Notes under the pieces: generated by a model | What the model saw: the letters and a program-made list of their open reading frames with translations, nothing else | Told to the model about the DNA's origin: nothing | Database searches by the model: none | Part shown: positions 8,299 through 16,588 of the stretch, piece by piece | Position numbering within the stretch: the first letter of the stretch is position 1 | Layout of the letters: every line of letters starts with the position of its first letter | DNA from: an uncultured Shewanella sp. | GTDB lineage: Bacteria; Pseudomonadota; Gammaproteobacteria; Enterobacterales; Shewanellaceae | Reading direction: 5' to 3' | NCBI RefSeq assembly: GCF_947501665.1 | Contig: NZ_CANMWS010000001.1 | Location: 1 to 64,000 of the forward strand | Length of the DNA stretch: 64,000 nucleotides | Program-made: the position numbers and the translations under genes

Positions 8299-10131
8299 AT
8301 GGATACAAATATAGCTTCAACATACGCTTTACAGCAAGCAAATCATACTCTAATCAATAACAAAAACGCTGTGATTGAAGCACAATTGCTTGATGTATTA
8401 CAGTCTTATTTAGTCAGTCATGAAAAGGATCAATTCACCTTAAAGGGCCGTGAGTTCGCGCGTCAACAGATCCAGTATTTTATGGCACAAAATAAACCAC
8501 TTGAGTTTATTTTGCCAGGGTTTCCCTGTAAGTCGCCTAATGTTATAGATAAGAGTTTCTCGGCTATGCCCGATTTGGGTGAGGTATTGGCCATTGAGCG
8601 ATTAGATACACTTTGTTGTGCGTTAAATGAGATTTACCCCCATGGCAGCAGCGTCACTATTTTGAGTGATGGAACAACTTTTGCTGATGTTGTGCATGTT
8701 GAAGATGAAGTAAAAGATCAATATAAAACGGCATTAAGGCAATTATGTGTCACCGAGAATATTCAATGGGCTGATTTAATGGATTTATTGCCCGAAGCGC
8801 AATTGGCCCAAATAACAGACAGTGATAGTTTACGAAAAGCCTTGCTGAAAGGTATCAGTACTGGACCGCGCTCGTTTGAAAAGTTTGTGAAAAAGGTGAG
8901 TGATTCTCCAGAGCAAACTGAGGTGCATGACAAGCTGTGTAGCTATTTATACCATGATGTATGTATTGAACGTTTCAGTGATGGAGACAGAGATCAGTAC
9001 CTTGAGAGTATTAGTGATAAAGCCTATCAAATGATGTATCGCGGCCGAGCGTTAAGTGCGGGAATAGATAAAGTTTACCCACATCATATTCGCTTATCTG
9101 TGCATGCTTATGACAATAGCGGCCCTAAGTTTACGGTGAGTTTATCCAGTGATACGAGCAAAGTGGTGAGTCCGTGGCACAGTGTGCCTGTGCGACTCTT
9201 AACAGGAGAGTATGTTCAACTTTCTCATGGGATTGCTAAGCAAAAGTGTGTGGTTAACGTCACCCATGCAGGACATAATTGGTGTTATTTAGAAGTTGCC
9301 GGTCCCCAATTACAGGGCTTTGTTTTTGAGCTCATTAAAGCACCCGCATTTGGGCTTAAAATTAGCGATCCTCAGCAGTTGGGTTATGGGTGTTTGCCGT
9401 CTGAGTTTTTACAACAACTCAGTGAGCAATTTGGGTTCATTTTGCTGAAAAATATGCCTGATATACAGCAGCAAGATCTCGTTGATTTTTGTGATCCTTT
9501 TGGGGAAATTTATCATTGGCAATTTGGTCCTGTACACGTGGTTAAGCCTGAAAAAATTCCCCATGGTTTTGTACATTCCATTGAAAAAACACCGCTGCAT
9601 TGGGATTTAAGCATGTTACCTGCGTCAGAGAAAAAAGTAGAGCAGGATCCTAAGTTTGCGGCAAGTTGCTTTATGCTTTATTGCAAGACGCCCCCTGTTA
9701 AAGGAGAAGGGCAAACCACGATCGTAGACAGCCGTGTGGCACTTAAATTGGCGGGTCAATCAAAGGTGAAGCAATGGTGCAATATCGATCTAACTTATGA
9801 GACCAAACTTACGTATTTCGGTGGTACACCACGACGTTATCCGCTAGTGGATTTACATCCTACAACGGATGAACCTATTTTGCGTTATCAAGAAGGCAGT
9901 GAGTCGCAATTACAACGTTTTTCATTGTCATCTACAGAAATGTCATCAGCAGAGCTTACTGCACTTATTCAAGAGGTGAATGATATTGCTTATCATGATA
10001 AATGTTTTATTGCTCATGAATGGGAGGCGGGGGATCTTGTGATCATCGATAATTATTATACGCTCCATGGGCGTTTAGCTATGACGGAAAAATCAATGTC
10101 TCGTGAACTTTGGCGAGTACAAGTGTATTAA
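8299..10131 (+). CDS. fused isocyanide synthase - Fe(II)/2-oxoglutarate oxygenase (PvcA-PvcB fusion)
   Basis: A 610-residue two-domain protein. Residues 1-330 form a DIT1/PvcA domain with LPGFPCKSPN (72-81) and LSDGTTFADV (122-131). Here the usual HP of the third motif reads RLSVHA and the following KIGI is replaced by KFTVSLS, so the domain is divergent. Residues about 340-610 form a TauD/PvcB-like oxygenase with the iron ligands H434 and D436 (HWD) and H590 (TLHGR), and a C-terminal Arg (RELWRVQVY) for 2-oxoglutarate. PvcB-type enzymes desaturate and decarboxylate isonitrile amino acids to vinyl isonitriles. The gene lies 97 bases after the phosphatase with TAGGA upstream of the ATG. Bacterial PvcA and PvcB are normally separate; fusions are better known from fungi. 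Confidence 0.85.
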   Translation: MDTNIASTYALQQANHTLINNKNAVIEAQLLDVLQSYLVSHEKDQFTLKGREFARQQIQYFMAQNKPLEFILPGFPCKSPNVIDKSFSAMPDLGEVLAIERLDTLCCALNEIYPHGSSVTILSDGTTFADVVHVEDEVKDQYKTALRQLCVTENIQWADLMDLLPEAQLAQITDSDSLRKALLKGISTGPRSFEKFVKKVSDSPEQTEVHDKLCSYLYHDVCIERFSDGDRDQYLESISDKAYQMMYRGRALSAGIDKVYPHHIRLSVHAYDNSGPKFTVSLSSDTSKVVSPWHSVPVRLLTGEYVQLSHGIAKQKCVVNVTHAGHNWCYLEVAGPQLQGFVFELIKAPAFGLKISDPQQLGYGCLPSEFLQQLSEQFGFILLKNMPDIQQQDLVDFCDPFGEIYHWQFGPVHVVKPEKIPHGFVHSIEKTPLHWDLSMLPASEKKVEQDPKFAASCFMLYCKTPPVKGEGQTTIVDSRVALKLAGQSKVKQWCNIDLTYETKLTYFGGTPRRYPLVDLHPTTDEPILRYQEGSESQLQRFSLSSTEMSSAELTALIQEVNDIAYHDKCFIAHEWEAGDLVIIDNYYTLHGRLAMTEKSMSRELWRVQVY

Positions 10132-10151
10132 AAACTGACAATAAAAAAGGA

Positions 10152-10178
10152 GGGAGCTAACTATTCAGCTCCCTTTTG
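10152..10178 (+). terminator. terminator of the isocyanide locus
   Basis: Arms GGGAGCT / AGCTCCC with an 8-base loop and a TTTT tract lie 20 bases after the fusion gene stop. Confidence 0.8.
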
Positions 10179-10223
10179 ATTTGATGTTGAAAGTCAGAAG
10201 GGGATGGGTATAACCAAGAACTT

Positions 10224-10508
10224 TTAAAAGAAAAAGAAATAAGCCATTAAAATAAATGAGAGTAAGGCGCCGCCAATAACGGGATAAAGTAAATAACTGT
10301 CTTCTGCTCGTCTGGCTCTGCGATAACATAAGTTGACCAGAATTAAATTAAAAACAGTCAGCATAACGGAAGCCATAGAGCCATGCCTAAAAGTGAACTC
10401 TCTTATTTCAAATGAGATATAAATCAATACAAACCAATCAATTAAAATAAGGTATAAAAATAGCTTCTGCAGGCTATCAGGCCCCTTTCGTTGAGAAGCA
10501 TCAGTCAT
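10224..10508 (-). CDS. small membrane protein, unknown
   Basis: A 94-residue protein starting MTDASQRKGPD. The start was chosen for the strong ribosome site GGAGGG 5 bases upstream; a longer reading frame to 10553 is possible. It has three predicted membrane segments (LFLYLILIDWFVLIYI, MASVMLTVFNLILVNL and YPVIGGALLSFILMAYFFFF), and the middle loop is Arg-rich (CYRRARRAE). I do not recognise a family. It stands alone, convergent with the isocyanide locus and separated by 300 bases from the PilZ gene, so a role in either neighbour is unproven. Confidence 0.6.
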   Translation of the reverse strand: MTDASQRKGPDSLQKLFLYLILIDWFVLIYISFEIREFTFRHGSMASVMLTVFNLILVNLCYRRARRAEDSYLLYPVIGGALLSFILMAYFFFF

Positions 10509-10716
10509 GGTGACCCTCCGGATCCATCTTGTTATATATTGGAATAAGTACATTTTTTTCTTGCAGTATTGTGTAAATGCAATATGACTTAAACCAGTAG
10601 AATGTGAGCGTTTATAAAATCACGTGGATATTATTTGCAATATTATGCTTTCAGAAAGACGTCAAAATAGATCCATTTCTTAAATGGAATAAGCATAATG
10701 TTATTTATTGGCGTAT

Positions 10717-10801
10717 TTTGAAGGTTGTTTTATGCTTTTGGTGTAGTGTGTGAGAAATTAACTACTATTACTCAATACTGTGACCATAAACAACCTTCAA
10801 A
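10717..10801. repeat. long inverted repeat downstream of the stator operon
   Basis: TTTGAAGGTTGTTTTATG (10717-10734) pairs with CATAAACAACCTTCAAA (10785-10801), differing by one A. The arms are separated by 50 bases. It lies just past the PilZ gene stop and may act as a processing or stabilising stem, or be the trace of a small mobile palindrome. There is no T tract typical of a terminator. Confidence 0.5.
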
Positions 10802-10813
10802 TAAGTTGAGTAC

Positions 10814-11242
10814 TTAAGCAGGCTTGATTTGGTTAATCATAGATAAAATAGCTTTATTATCTGTGCTTAGCCAACGGGCGCCGACAAAATTTAATTTACT
10901 ATTGATAGGGCGAGAGCGGGCAATTTCAACGGCCATCTCATGTCCATTCAGTTCAATATTGATCTCTTGCCCGACTTTAAGGGGAGTACTGGTAACAATA
11001 CCAATGCCCCCTAAGCCGAAATCTTTAATGTTGGCGATGCCGAGCTGGCTCGTTTTCCACCAACTTTTTGTACTTAACTTAACGGTAACGCCATCGCAGG
11101 CAAGAGCGAGATCTGCAGCGGCATCATCGTCTCGTAAGCTGAGTCTAGCGTGTTTCCTAAGCTCTTGTTCTTCTATATTTTTATCAACGACTGGTACCGC
11201 TTGATCCATGATGGGTGTAAAAGGTTGTTCTGTTTCACTCAT
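10814..11242 (-). CDS. PilZ-domain protein, candidate c-di-GMP effector of the lateral motor
   Basis: A 142-residue PilZ protein. It has an RKHAR sequence near residue 29, matching the RxxxR that opens c-di-GMP sites. This is followed by DFGLGGIGI near residue 73, close to the (D/N)xSxxG signature but with Gly in place of Ser. The beta-barrel features (LKVGQEINIELNG, FVGARWLS) are typical. The first 25 residues are a polar tail. The ATG overlaps the lafU stop by 8 bases, so it is translated with the stator genes lafT and lafU. PilZ proteins such as YcgR brake the flagellar motor when c-di-GMP is high; the same task for the lateral motor is inferred. Confidence 0.8.
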   Translation of the reverse strand: MSETEQPFTPIMDQAVPVVDKNIEEQELRKHARLSLRDDDAAADLALACDGVTVKLSTKSWWKTSQLGIANIKDFGLGGIGIVTSTPLKVGQEINIELNGHEMAVEIARSRPINSKLNFVGARWLSTDNKAILSMINQIKPA

Positions 11243-12248
11243 AGCTGGTCCATTGCTCTGGGTATCGTGTTCTTGGTTGATTATTCTCCGCTAATTTTTT
11301 GGCTTGTTCAAGTCTTGGATCGGATTCTATGGTCTTAGTTGGAAATCCTGCCATTTCTTTGATCTGTCTCTCAGCCTTGTGAGTGAGTACTAACATTTCG
11401 ATGCGTCGATTGGCATTGGCCTTTGGATCGTTAACAATAAAAGGGGCTTGATCGGCCATACCTGTGACCTGCACAATTTGATTGCGTTTGACCCCACCGT
11501 ATTCCAATACGCGTCTGGCCATTAATGCTCGTTGACTCGATAGTTCCCAATTCGTAAAAGTTTTACCCACATAAGAGCTTGAATCGGTATGGCCCGAAAT
11601 ACTGATTTTATTTTCAACTTTAGCCAATAAGGGGCCTAAAGCTAATAATAAGTCTTCAAAATATGGATCCATTTTAGCACTGCCACGAGTGAACATAGAT
11701 TGACGAACATTATCATGAACTAAAATGCGGATCCCCTGAGGCACTATTTGAATAGCCACATTGGTACTCATATCCACTTGAGTAATAATTTTATCGACTT
11801 CGCGAGCTAAAAATTCTAGCTGTGCTTGGGTTTCAAATTGTCCCGGTACCATAGCATTAAGCTCAGGGCCTCGACCGGCTTTGGGATTATCTTCTCCTGC
11901 AGGAATATGATTATGCAGAGCAGGACCGGCTCGTTCAACACCTGTCCCTGAAGCTGGTAATATAGCTTGCTGAATGGGTATCGCGCCATGTAAGTCAATC
12001 ATTGATGGAGATTGACTTAAATCAAAAGGGTTAATTGAGCCTGTAGCGTACATGTCTCCTTGAAGGTATTGTACAATTTGCTCACGCTCTTTTTGGTCGG
12101 CCATTTGAATGATCCATAACACCATAAATAAGGCCATCATGGCTAAGGTGAAATCGGCAAAGGCGACTTTCCAAGCCCCATTATTAACGACTTCTCGTCT
12201 TTGCAGGGGGCGCTTTTTAATCACTATGGGTTCATTTCGTTTTGCCAT
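11235..12248 (-). CDS. lafU: lateral flagellar stator protein LafU (MotB)
   Basis: The stator subunit that anchors the motor to peptidoglycan and carries the ion-binding Asp. The 337-residue protein has one N-terminal membrane segment with WKVAFADFTLAMMALFMVLW, where the Asp is residue 32 as in E. coli MotB. It ends in a C-terminal OmpA-like domain (ISGHTDSS, NWELSSQRA, NRRIEMLV). The ATG at 12248 overlaps the lafT stop as TAATG; the longer frame begins with TTG inside lafT. It is the eighth lateral gene in the lafB-lafU order, with a PilZ gene coupled after it. Whether protons or sodium drive it cannot be decided from sequence alone. Confidence 0.93.
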   Translation of the reverse strand: MAKRNEPIVIKKRPLQRREVVNNGAWKVAFADFTLAMMALFMVLWIIQMADQKEREQIVQYLQGDMYATGSINPFDLSQSPSMIDLHGAIPIQQAILPASGTGVERAGPALHNHIPAGEDNPKAGRGPELNAMVPGQFETQAQLEFLAREVDKIITQVDMSTNVAIQIVPQGIRILVHDNVRQSMFTRGSAKMDPYFEDLLLALGPLLAKVENKISISGHTDSSSYVGKTFTNWELSSQRALMARRVLEYGGVKRNQIVQVTGMADQAPFIVNDPKANANRRIEMLVLTHKAERQIKEMAGFPTKTIESDPRLEQAKKLAENNQPRTRYPEQWTSYE

Positions 12249-13105
12249 TAGCTTTGTTGCTCCACCATCCAACGTTCAAGTTCAATAAAGCTAGGTCTAT
12301 TTTCACTTTGAATTTGTTTACGGCCCGCATCGATGGCTAGCATGGGAGGCTTGCCTTTAGCGAATGCGGTTAATATGGCAGCAACGCAGCGAAGTTGAGC
12401 CGATTTCCGTTCGGTTAAATGCTCAAGCGCTTTTGATAGTGGCTCAAATAAGCAATAACAAGCAAAGATACCAATAAATGTACCTACTAACGCGGCAGCG
12501 ACTTTAATACCAATGACTGTAATTGGACCATCAATACTTGCCATGGTAATAATAATGCCCATTACCGCCGCTAAAATACCAAAACCAGGCATGGCTTCAG
12601 CCACACGGGCTAAAGCGCGAGAAGGGCGCAGCCTGTCGTCTTCTATACGGTAAATCTCTTCTTCTAGAATTTGTGCTAAATCATGCGCAGAAATTTTACC
12701 AATGGATTGTAGCCTTAAATTATCAATGAGAAATTGCAGCACATTTGGGTGATCCAGTACAGCGGGATACATTAAAAACAATGAACTTTCTCTTGGCTTT
12801 TCAACATGATCATCGAGGACTTTCAGGCCTTGTGATTGAATTTGATTCATCAACATACCCAATAGGCCAAACAGTTGCGGATAAAGTTCAGGATCCTCTT
12901 TCTCTACACTGAATAGCTCTTTCATTTGTTGGTACATATCTACAAGAACTGCTTTAGGGTTGGCTATCACTAAGGAGCCGAGTCCTGCGCCAAAGATAAT
13001 TAATATTTCAGCAGGTTGCCATAGGGCAGCGAGATAACCGCCAGCCCAAGCATAACCGCCAAAAACTGAAACAATAATGATGATTAGTCCTAATATCTTA
13101 CTCAT
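12248..13105 (-). CDS. lafT: lateral flagellar stator protein LafT (MotA)
   Basis: The MotA-type stator subunit that forms the ion channel with LafU and pushes on FliG. The 285-residue protein has four membrane segments. The first two are near residues 1-50 (LGLIIIIVSVFGGYAW, IFGAGLGSLVIANP). The last two are near 170-220 (MPGFGILAAVMGIIITM, VAAALVGTFIGIFACY). Between them lies a charged cytoplasmic loop with the torque residues region EEEIYRIEDDRLRPSRALARVAEAMPG. The conserved Pro of the third segment is in AMPGFG. It ends at the lafU ATG (TAATG) and follows lafS by 16 bases. Confidence 0.93.
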   Translation of the reverse strand: MSKILGLIIIIVSVFGGYAWAGGYLAALWQPAEILIIFGAGLGSLVIANPKAVLVDMYQQMKELFSVEKEDPELYPQLFGLLGMLMNQIQSQGLKVLDDHVEKPRESSLFLMYPAVLDHPNVLQFLIDNLRLQSIGKISAHDLAQILEEEIYRIEDDRLRPSRALARVAEAMPGFGILAAVMGIIITMASIDGPITVIGIKVAAALVGTFIGIFACYCLFEPLSKALEHLTERKSAQLRCVAAILTAFAKGKPPMLAIDAGRKQIQSENRPSFIELERWMVEQQS

Positions 13106-13121
13106 ATAACGTTACCTACCT

Positions 13122-13844
13122 TTACTGATCCCATTGTTGATAGACTAATTGAAGTTGTTTAACTGCCTGTTTGTGAAGTTGGCAAATTCGGGTTTCAGTT
13201 AATCCTAATGTTCCAGCGATTTCTTTTAGATTAAGTTCATGCTGATAGTAAAGCGACAGGATCACTTGTTCTCTTTTATTTAATTTAGCGATTGCTTTGA
13301 ATAATGTTTTCTTCGCGGCAAATTGATTAATCGCATCGGTTTTATCGGCAAAATGACTGCCTGCACCCAGCATGTCATCTAAGCTTTTCATTGATTCTGC
13401 TTGCGATGCATACAGGCGAGCACGGTAATCTTTTTGAGTCAGCCCCATTGAATTAGCCACTTCAAGATCGGTCGCCTCACGGCCTAATTGACGTGATAGT
13501 TTTCTTACTGCGTCATTGAGTTCATGGGCTTGCTGTCTCACTGGGCGAGGACGCCAGTCTTGACGTCTTAGTTCGTCTAAAATAGCACCTCGTATACGTT
13601 GCCCTGCAAAGGAAATAAAGCCATTATCAAATTCACCGGGATAACGGCGAGAGGACTCTAATAAGGCCATCATGCCAATTTGTTCCATGTCTTCAAGGGC
13701 TAAAACAGGGCCGCAATGACTTCTTAATTGCGTGACAGAGCGCTTAACAAGAGGCAGGTATTGTTTCATCACCTGACTTTCGCTGAGTCGGTTACTCACG
13801 CTTTCATCGAATACTTCTTGATAAGCTAATTGACCCGAATTCAT
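13122..13844 (-). CDS. lafS: lateral flagellar sigma factor LafS (FliA/sigma-28)
   Basis: An alternative sigma factor for late lateral genes, expected to be held by the lateral FlgM. It has sigma regions 2 (VKRSVTQLRS, EDMEQIGMMALLESSRRY, FISFAGQRIRGAILDELR), 3 (ELNDAVRKLSRQLGREATDLEVANSMG) and 4 (LNKREQVILSLYYQHELNLKEIAGTLGLTET, split by the helix-turn-helix). The start at 13844 has AGGAG 7 bases upstream. An alternative ATG at 13871 overlaps the small upstream frame as ATGAATAA and would add nine residues. The length is about 240 residues, as for FliA. The two conserved flagellin promoter motifs in this window are its likely targets. Confidence 0.92.
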   Translation of the reverse strand: MNSGQLAYQEVFDESVSNRLSESQVMKQYLPLVKRSVTQLRSHCGPVLALEDMEQIGMMALLESSRRYPGEFDNGFISFAGQRIRGAILDELRRQDWRPRPVRQQAHELNDAVRKLSRQLGREATDLEVANSMGLTQKDYRARLYASQAESMKSLDDMLGAGSHFADKTDAINQFAAKKTLFKAIAKLNKREQVILSLYYQHELNLKEIAGTLGLTETRICQLHKQAVKQLQLVYQQWDQ

Positions 13845-13863
13845 CATCCTGCTCCTATTATTG

Positions 13864-14073
13864 TTATTCATAAATGAATGAAAAGTGTAAATAGTGTTTG
13901 CTCATCGGATAAGCATGGCGAGAATGAGTTGGGCCATGAACCTGATTGGTAAACATATTTCTGCTTTGATTCATATTTTTGATGTTTAAAGTGTTGCTCT
14001 GAATCAGATTGAGAGTCATAACTAAATCTTCTGTTTTCCTGTTATTATTGTGAACAAGAGACTTAGGTATCAT
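13864..14073 (-). CDS. doubtful small ORF between lafF and lafS
   Basis: A 69-codon frame whose stop overlaps the upstream ATG alternative of lafS (ATGAATAA). A shorter form starts MTLNLIQSNTLN and has 51 residues. It is Asn/His-rich, with no membrane segment, domain or good ribosome site. The overlap with lafS suggests coupling, but the composition looks like non-coding spacer. Treat as hypothetical. Confidence 0.25.
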   Translation of the reverse strand: MIPKSLVHNNNRKTEDLVMTLNLIQSNTLNIKNMNQSRNMFTNQVHGPTHSRHAYPMSKHYLHFSFIYE

Positions 14074-14143
14074 TCTGTAAAAGAAAGATTGAGAGAGGAA
14101 AGCCTTTTAATGCTTTCATCCCTCAGCAGAATGAAACAAGCAT

Positions 14144-14602
14144 TTATTGAATAACAATGCGAGTAAACAATAAGTCTTCTAAATCAATTTTATATTGATG
14201 TTCAATAAATAAACTCGACAACAAAGTTAATGCTTCTTGTTGTAGTGGCTCAAGTTGGGTGGGATCGTTAATTTGATCAAAGGTTTTGCTGGCAAACATT
14301 CTCATTAATGCATTACGGATCACAGGATCGGCTTCAGATAATTTATGTTTTACATTATTTGATGAGCTTTTAAGAGCCATTTCAAGTAACAAGTAATGCG
14401 GATATTGGTCACCGGGAACGGAAATAACAAAACGATCCAGTGGATAGTAACGTTCTTTTTTGATTTCAACTTTAGGTTGGTTAAAGGGGCCGCCAATAAT
14501 ATGTGGTGCTTGCCAACCTACCCAGAAAATAATGCCTGTCCAGGCTAGAATAAAGATACTGAGAGTGAACTTCTTATTAACGCTGCTCTTTCCAAATGCC
14601 AT
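14144..14602 (-). CDS. lafF: lateral flagellar basal-body protein LafF (FliL-like)
   Basis: A 152-residue protein with a single N-terminal membrane segment (FTLSIFILAWTGIIFWVGW) and a periplasmic domain ending LLFTRIVIQ, the FliL-type C-terminus. FliL surrounds the stators and supports torque at the motor. It is divergent from polar FliL, so the assignment leans on its place between lafE (FliK) and lafS, the order in known laf loci. A region able to form a hairpin (about 14096-14125) lies between it and lafS. Confidence 0.8.
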   Translation of the reverse strand: MAFGKSSVNKKFTLSIFILAWTGIIFWVGWQAPHIIGGPFNQPKVEIKKERYYPLDRFVISVPGDQYPHYLLLEMALKSSSNNVKHKLSEADPVIRNALMRMFASKTFDQINDPTQLEPLQQEALTLLSSLFIEHQYKIDLEDLLFTRIVIQ

Positions 14603-14616
14603 GTTATGCTCCTAAT

Positions 14617-15906
14617 TTATGCTAACAGATCGACTTGGTTTTGGGCCAAGTGCTGTTGAGGGGGATGTAGGGGATCCACAGACTCACCGAATGCGTTGGC
14701 AATCGAGGCCATTTGAGTGGGGTTATCGCTTTGTTCTTGTTGTTCGCCTTGGCTAATGTCGACATCGATTTGTCCGCCATGGTCCATGGCTAAGTCATCA
14801 CGTAATCTGTCAATACTCAACTGTAGTGCATCACGCACTGAGGTATTGGCTGCATTCATTTGAATATGCAGCTTGTCACCATCGAGGCGAATATTCAATT
14901 CAATTTTCCCCAGTTCAGGGGGATCGAGCCTGACTTCAGCATGTTTAATTTGTTGATCAACTTGAAAACGTAATTGCTCCTTCAAAGGAGATAGCAGTGT
15001 TTGTGCCTGCTGTGCTAAAGGGGCTGATTGTGGCACTGAAATGGGGCCCCATTGACTGGCTTTTGCTTGAGTACGCCCATGTTGAGAGATAAGTTGAGCG
15101 GCTTCATCGACCACATTGTTTCCCCCTTGCCCTAATTGCGATAGTGCGTTTTCAATATTATCGGCATTAAAGGCGAAAGCGCCGGCAGGCATAAAACCGT
15201 TGGTTTGTCGTAGGTGACTGCCTTTCAAATGACTCAAATTGAATTCGCTGTCAGAGGCTAATGAGCTGGTGGCCAAAGCAGGGTTAATCATTTGATTGAG
15301 TGTGACATCAGGACTTTTAGTCGTACTAGAATGACTGTTTTGATTTGGCTTCCCTTGCTGCAATAAGTTTGCTGTTAATGCTTGCTGAGGGGTTAAGTTA
15401 ACCGCTGTGGCTTCCTGGGGACCATGGGAAGCATTTAAGGTGTGAAGTGCTTTTACATCGTTTGTTTGAGTGAGTAGCTGCGCTTGGGTTAACCTTGTGC
15501 CATCTTGCAGATCATTGAATGTTGTCTTCGTGGCTTGAGTATTCACTCCTTGAGCGGTTTGTGTTTGGCTGCCTTTTGAATCTGTTGTGTCAGTTTTTTG
15601 CTGTGATTGATTATTGGCATTTAAAGGGTGGCTGTTATCGTGTTGATCGGTATCATTATTCGAATACTTATCTTTTGATTCTGGCGCCTGAGCATTTTTG
15701 TTTTGTTCATCACGATTATTTAGCTCATGGTTATTGTCGAGCTCATCGCTGTTATCAAGCTCATGGCTATTGAGCTCAAAAGAGGATGAATTCATATCAT
15801 CCTGATTATGATCAGAATGGCTAAACTTGGGGCTGGATTTTATAGAGACATCTCCAGTACTTGTATTAGCACTTCCTGTATTGGTGATAGCAAGGCTAGC
15901 GATCAT
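14617..15906 (-). CDS. lafE: lateral hook-length control protein LafE (FliK)
   Basis: The molecular ruler that is exported during hook growth and switches the FlhB export gate. The 429-residue protein has a long, low-complexity N-terminal part rich in Asn, Asp, Ser and Gln (NSHELDNSDELDNNHELNN near residue 45). Its compact C-terminal Flg_hook domain holds LDPPELGKIELNIRLDG and LHIQMNAANTSVRDALQ. The ATG lies 6 bases after GGAGC and overlaps the lafD stop. The short DELDNN-type repeats are typical of fast-evolving FliK rulers. Confidence 0.9.
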   Translation of the reverse strand: MIASLAITNTGSANTSTGDVSIKSSPKFSHSDHNQDDMNSSSFELNSHELDNSDELDNNHELNNRDEQNKNAQAPESKDKYSNNDTDQHDNSHPLNANNQSQQKTDTTDSKGSQTQTAQGVNTQATKTTFNDLQDGTRLTQAQLLTQTNDVKALHTLNASHGPQEATAVNLTPQQALTANLLQQGKPNQNSHSSTTKSPDVTLNQMINPALATSSLASDSEFNLSHLKGSHLRQTNGFMPAGAFAFNADNIENALSQLGQGGNNVVDEAAQLISQHGRTQAKASQWGPISVPQSAPLAQQAQTLLSPLKEQLRFQVDQQIKHAEVRLDPPELGKIELNIRLDGDKLHIQMNAANTSVRDALQLSIDRLRDDLAMDHGGQIDVDISQGEQQEQSDNPTQMASIANAFGESVDPLHPPQQHLAQNQVDLLA

Positions 15907-16237
15907 CTATAGCTCCACTTGATTGGGTAAGTTGGTAAGCGGCTAATCCATCCTGTTTAGACGCAAATTGTTGCATTTCCATCTCAAGTGTTTGCTTTGA
16001 GTGGATCAGCTTTTTAAGTACTTTATCGTGAGTATCGGCAAGAGATTGTCTTGCTTTTTTTTGTGACTGGTTTTTTGGCGCCCCCGCTTGCCTTAGCGCC
16101 TTCATCATTAGGTCATTAACTTTGACTAATTTATCCCAGTCTTGCTTATCAGCATGTTTAATGAGGGCAGCTTCAAACTGCCCCCAAGGTTTTATCGCAA
16201 GGGGTTCAGCTGAGGTTACTCCAACCTTCTCTGACAT
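15896..16237 (-). CDS. lafD: lateral flagellar export chaperone LafD (FliT-like)
   Basis: A 113-residue helical, basic protein with no domain recognisable by eye. It lies between FliS and FliK homologues, where laf loci encode the FliT-like chaperone LafD, which would bind the cap protein LafB. The ATG overlaps the lafC end by 32 bases and its stop overlaps lafE, so the three are tightly coupled. The family assignment rests mainly on position, size and helical character. Confidence 0.7.
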   Translation of the reverse strand: MSEKVGVTSAEPLAIKPWGQFEAALIKHADKQDWDKLVKVNDLMMKALRQAGAPKNQSQKKARQSLADTHDKVLKKLIHSKQTLEMEMQQFASKQDGLAAYQLTQSSGAIDDR

Positions 16238-16586
16238 CTTTAATTACCTTGATAATGGGCACTAATGCTTCGGGATCATTCTCGACACTGGCTGTCACTA
16301 ATTGACGGCTACAATAGTCATAAAGGCGATTGAGGTTAGTCGCCACCTCACCGCCATTTTCAAGATCCAGCATAGAATCTAATCCATGAACTATATTGAG
16401 ACACTTATTTACACTCCTTCCTTTGTCTTCAAAGTGGCGTCTTTGCATGAAGCCACCTGTGCGCTCAATTTCTTCGAGTAAGCCATCAAGCAGCATACGC
16501 ACCATTTCATGAGGCGTCGCTGCAGCGGCTCTTGCATTGAGTGTGGTTTGCTTATAGGCATTGAAAGGATCGTGCTCATTTAGCAT
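16206..16586 (-). CDS. lafC: lateral flagellin chaperone LafC (FliS)
   Basis: A 126-residue FliS homologue that binds the C-terminal end of flagellins before export. The conserved opening YKQTTLNARAAAATPHEMV, the helix MLLDGLLEEIER, and the later NLNRLYDYCSRQL are typical of FliS. It follows lafB by 2 bases and precedes lafD with overlap. Confidence 0.93.
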   Translation of the reverse strand: MLNEHDPFNAYKQTTLNARAAAATPHEMVRMLLDGLLEEIERTGGFMQRRHFEDKGRSVNKCLNIVHGLDSMLDLENGGEVATNLNRLYDYCSRQLVTASVENDPEALVPIIKVIKDVREGWSNLS

Positions 16587-16588
16587 AG

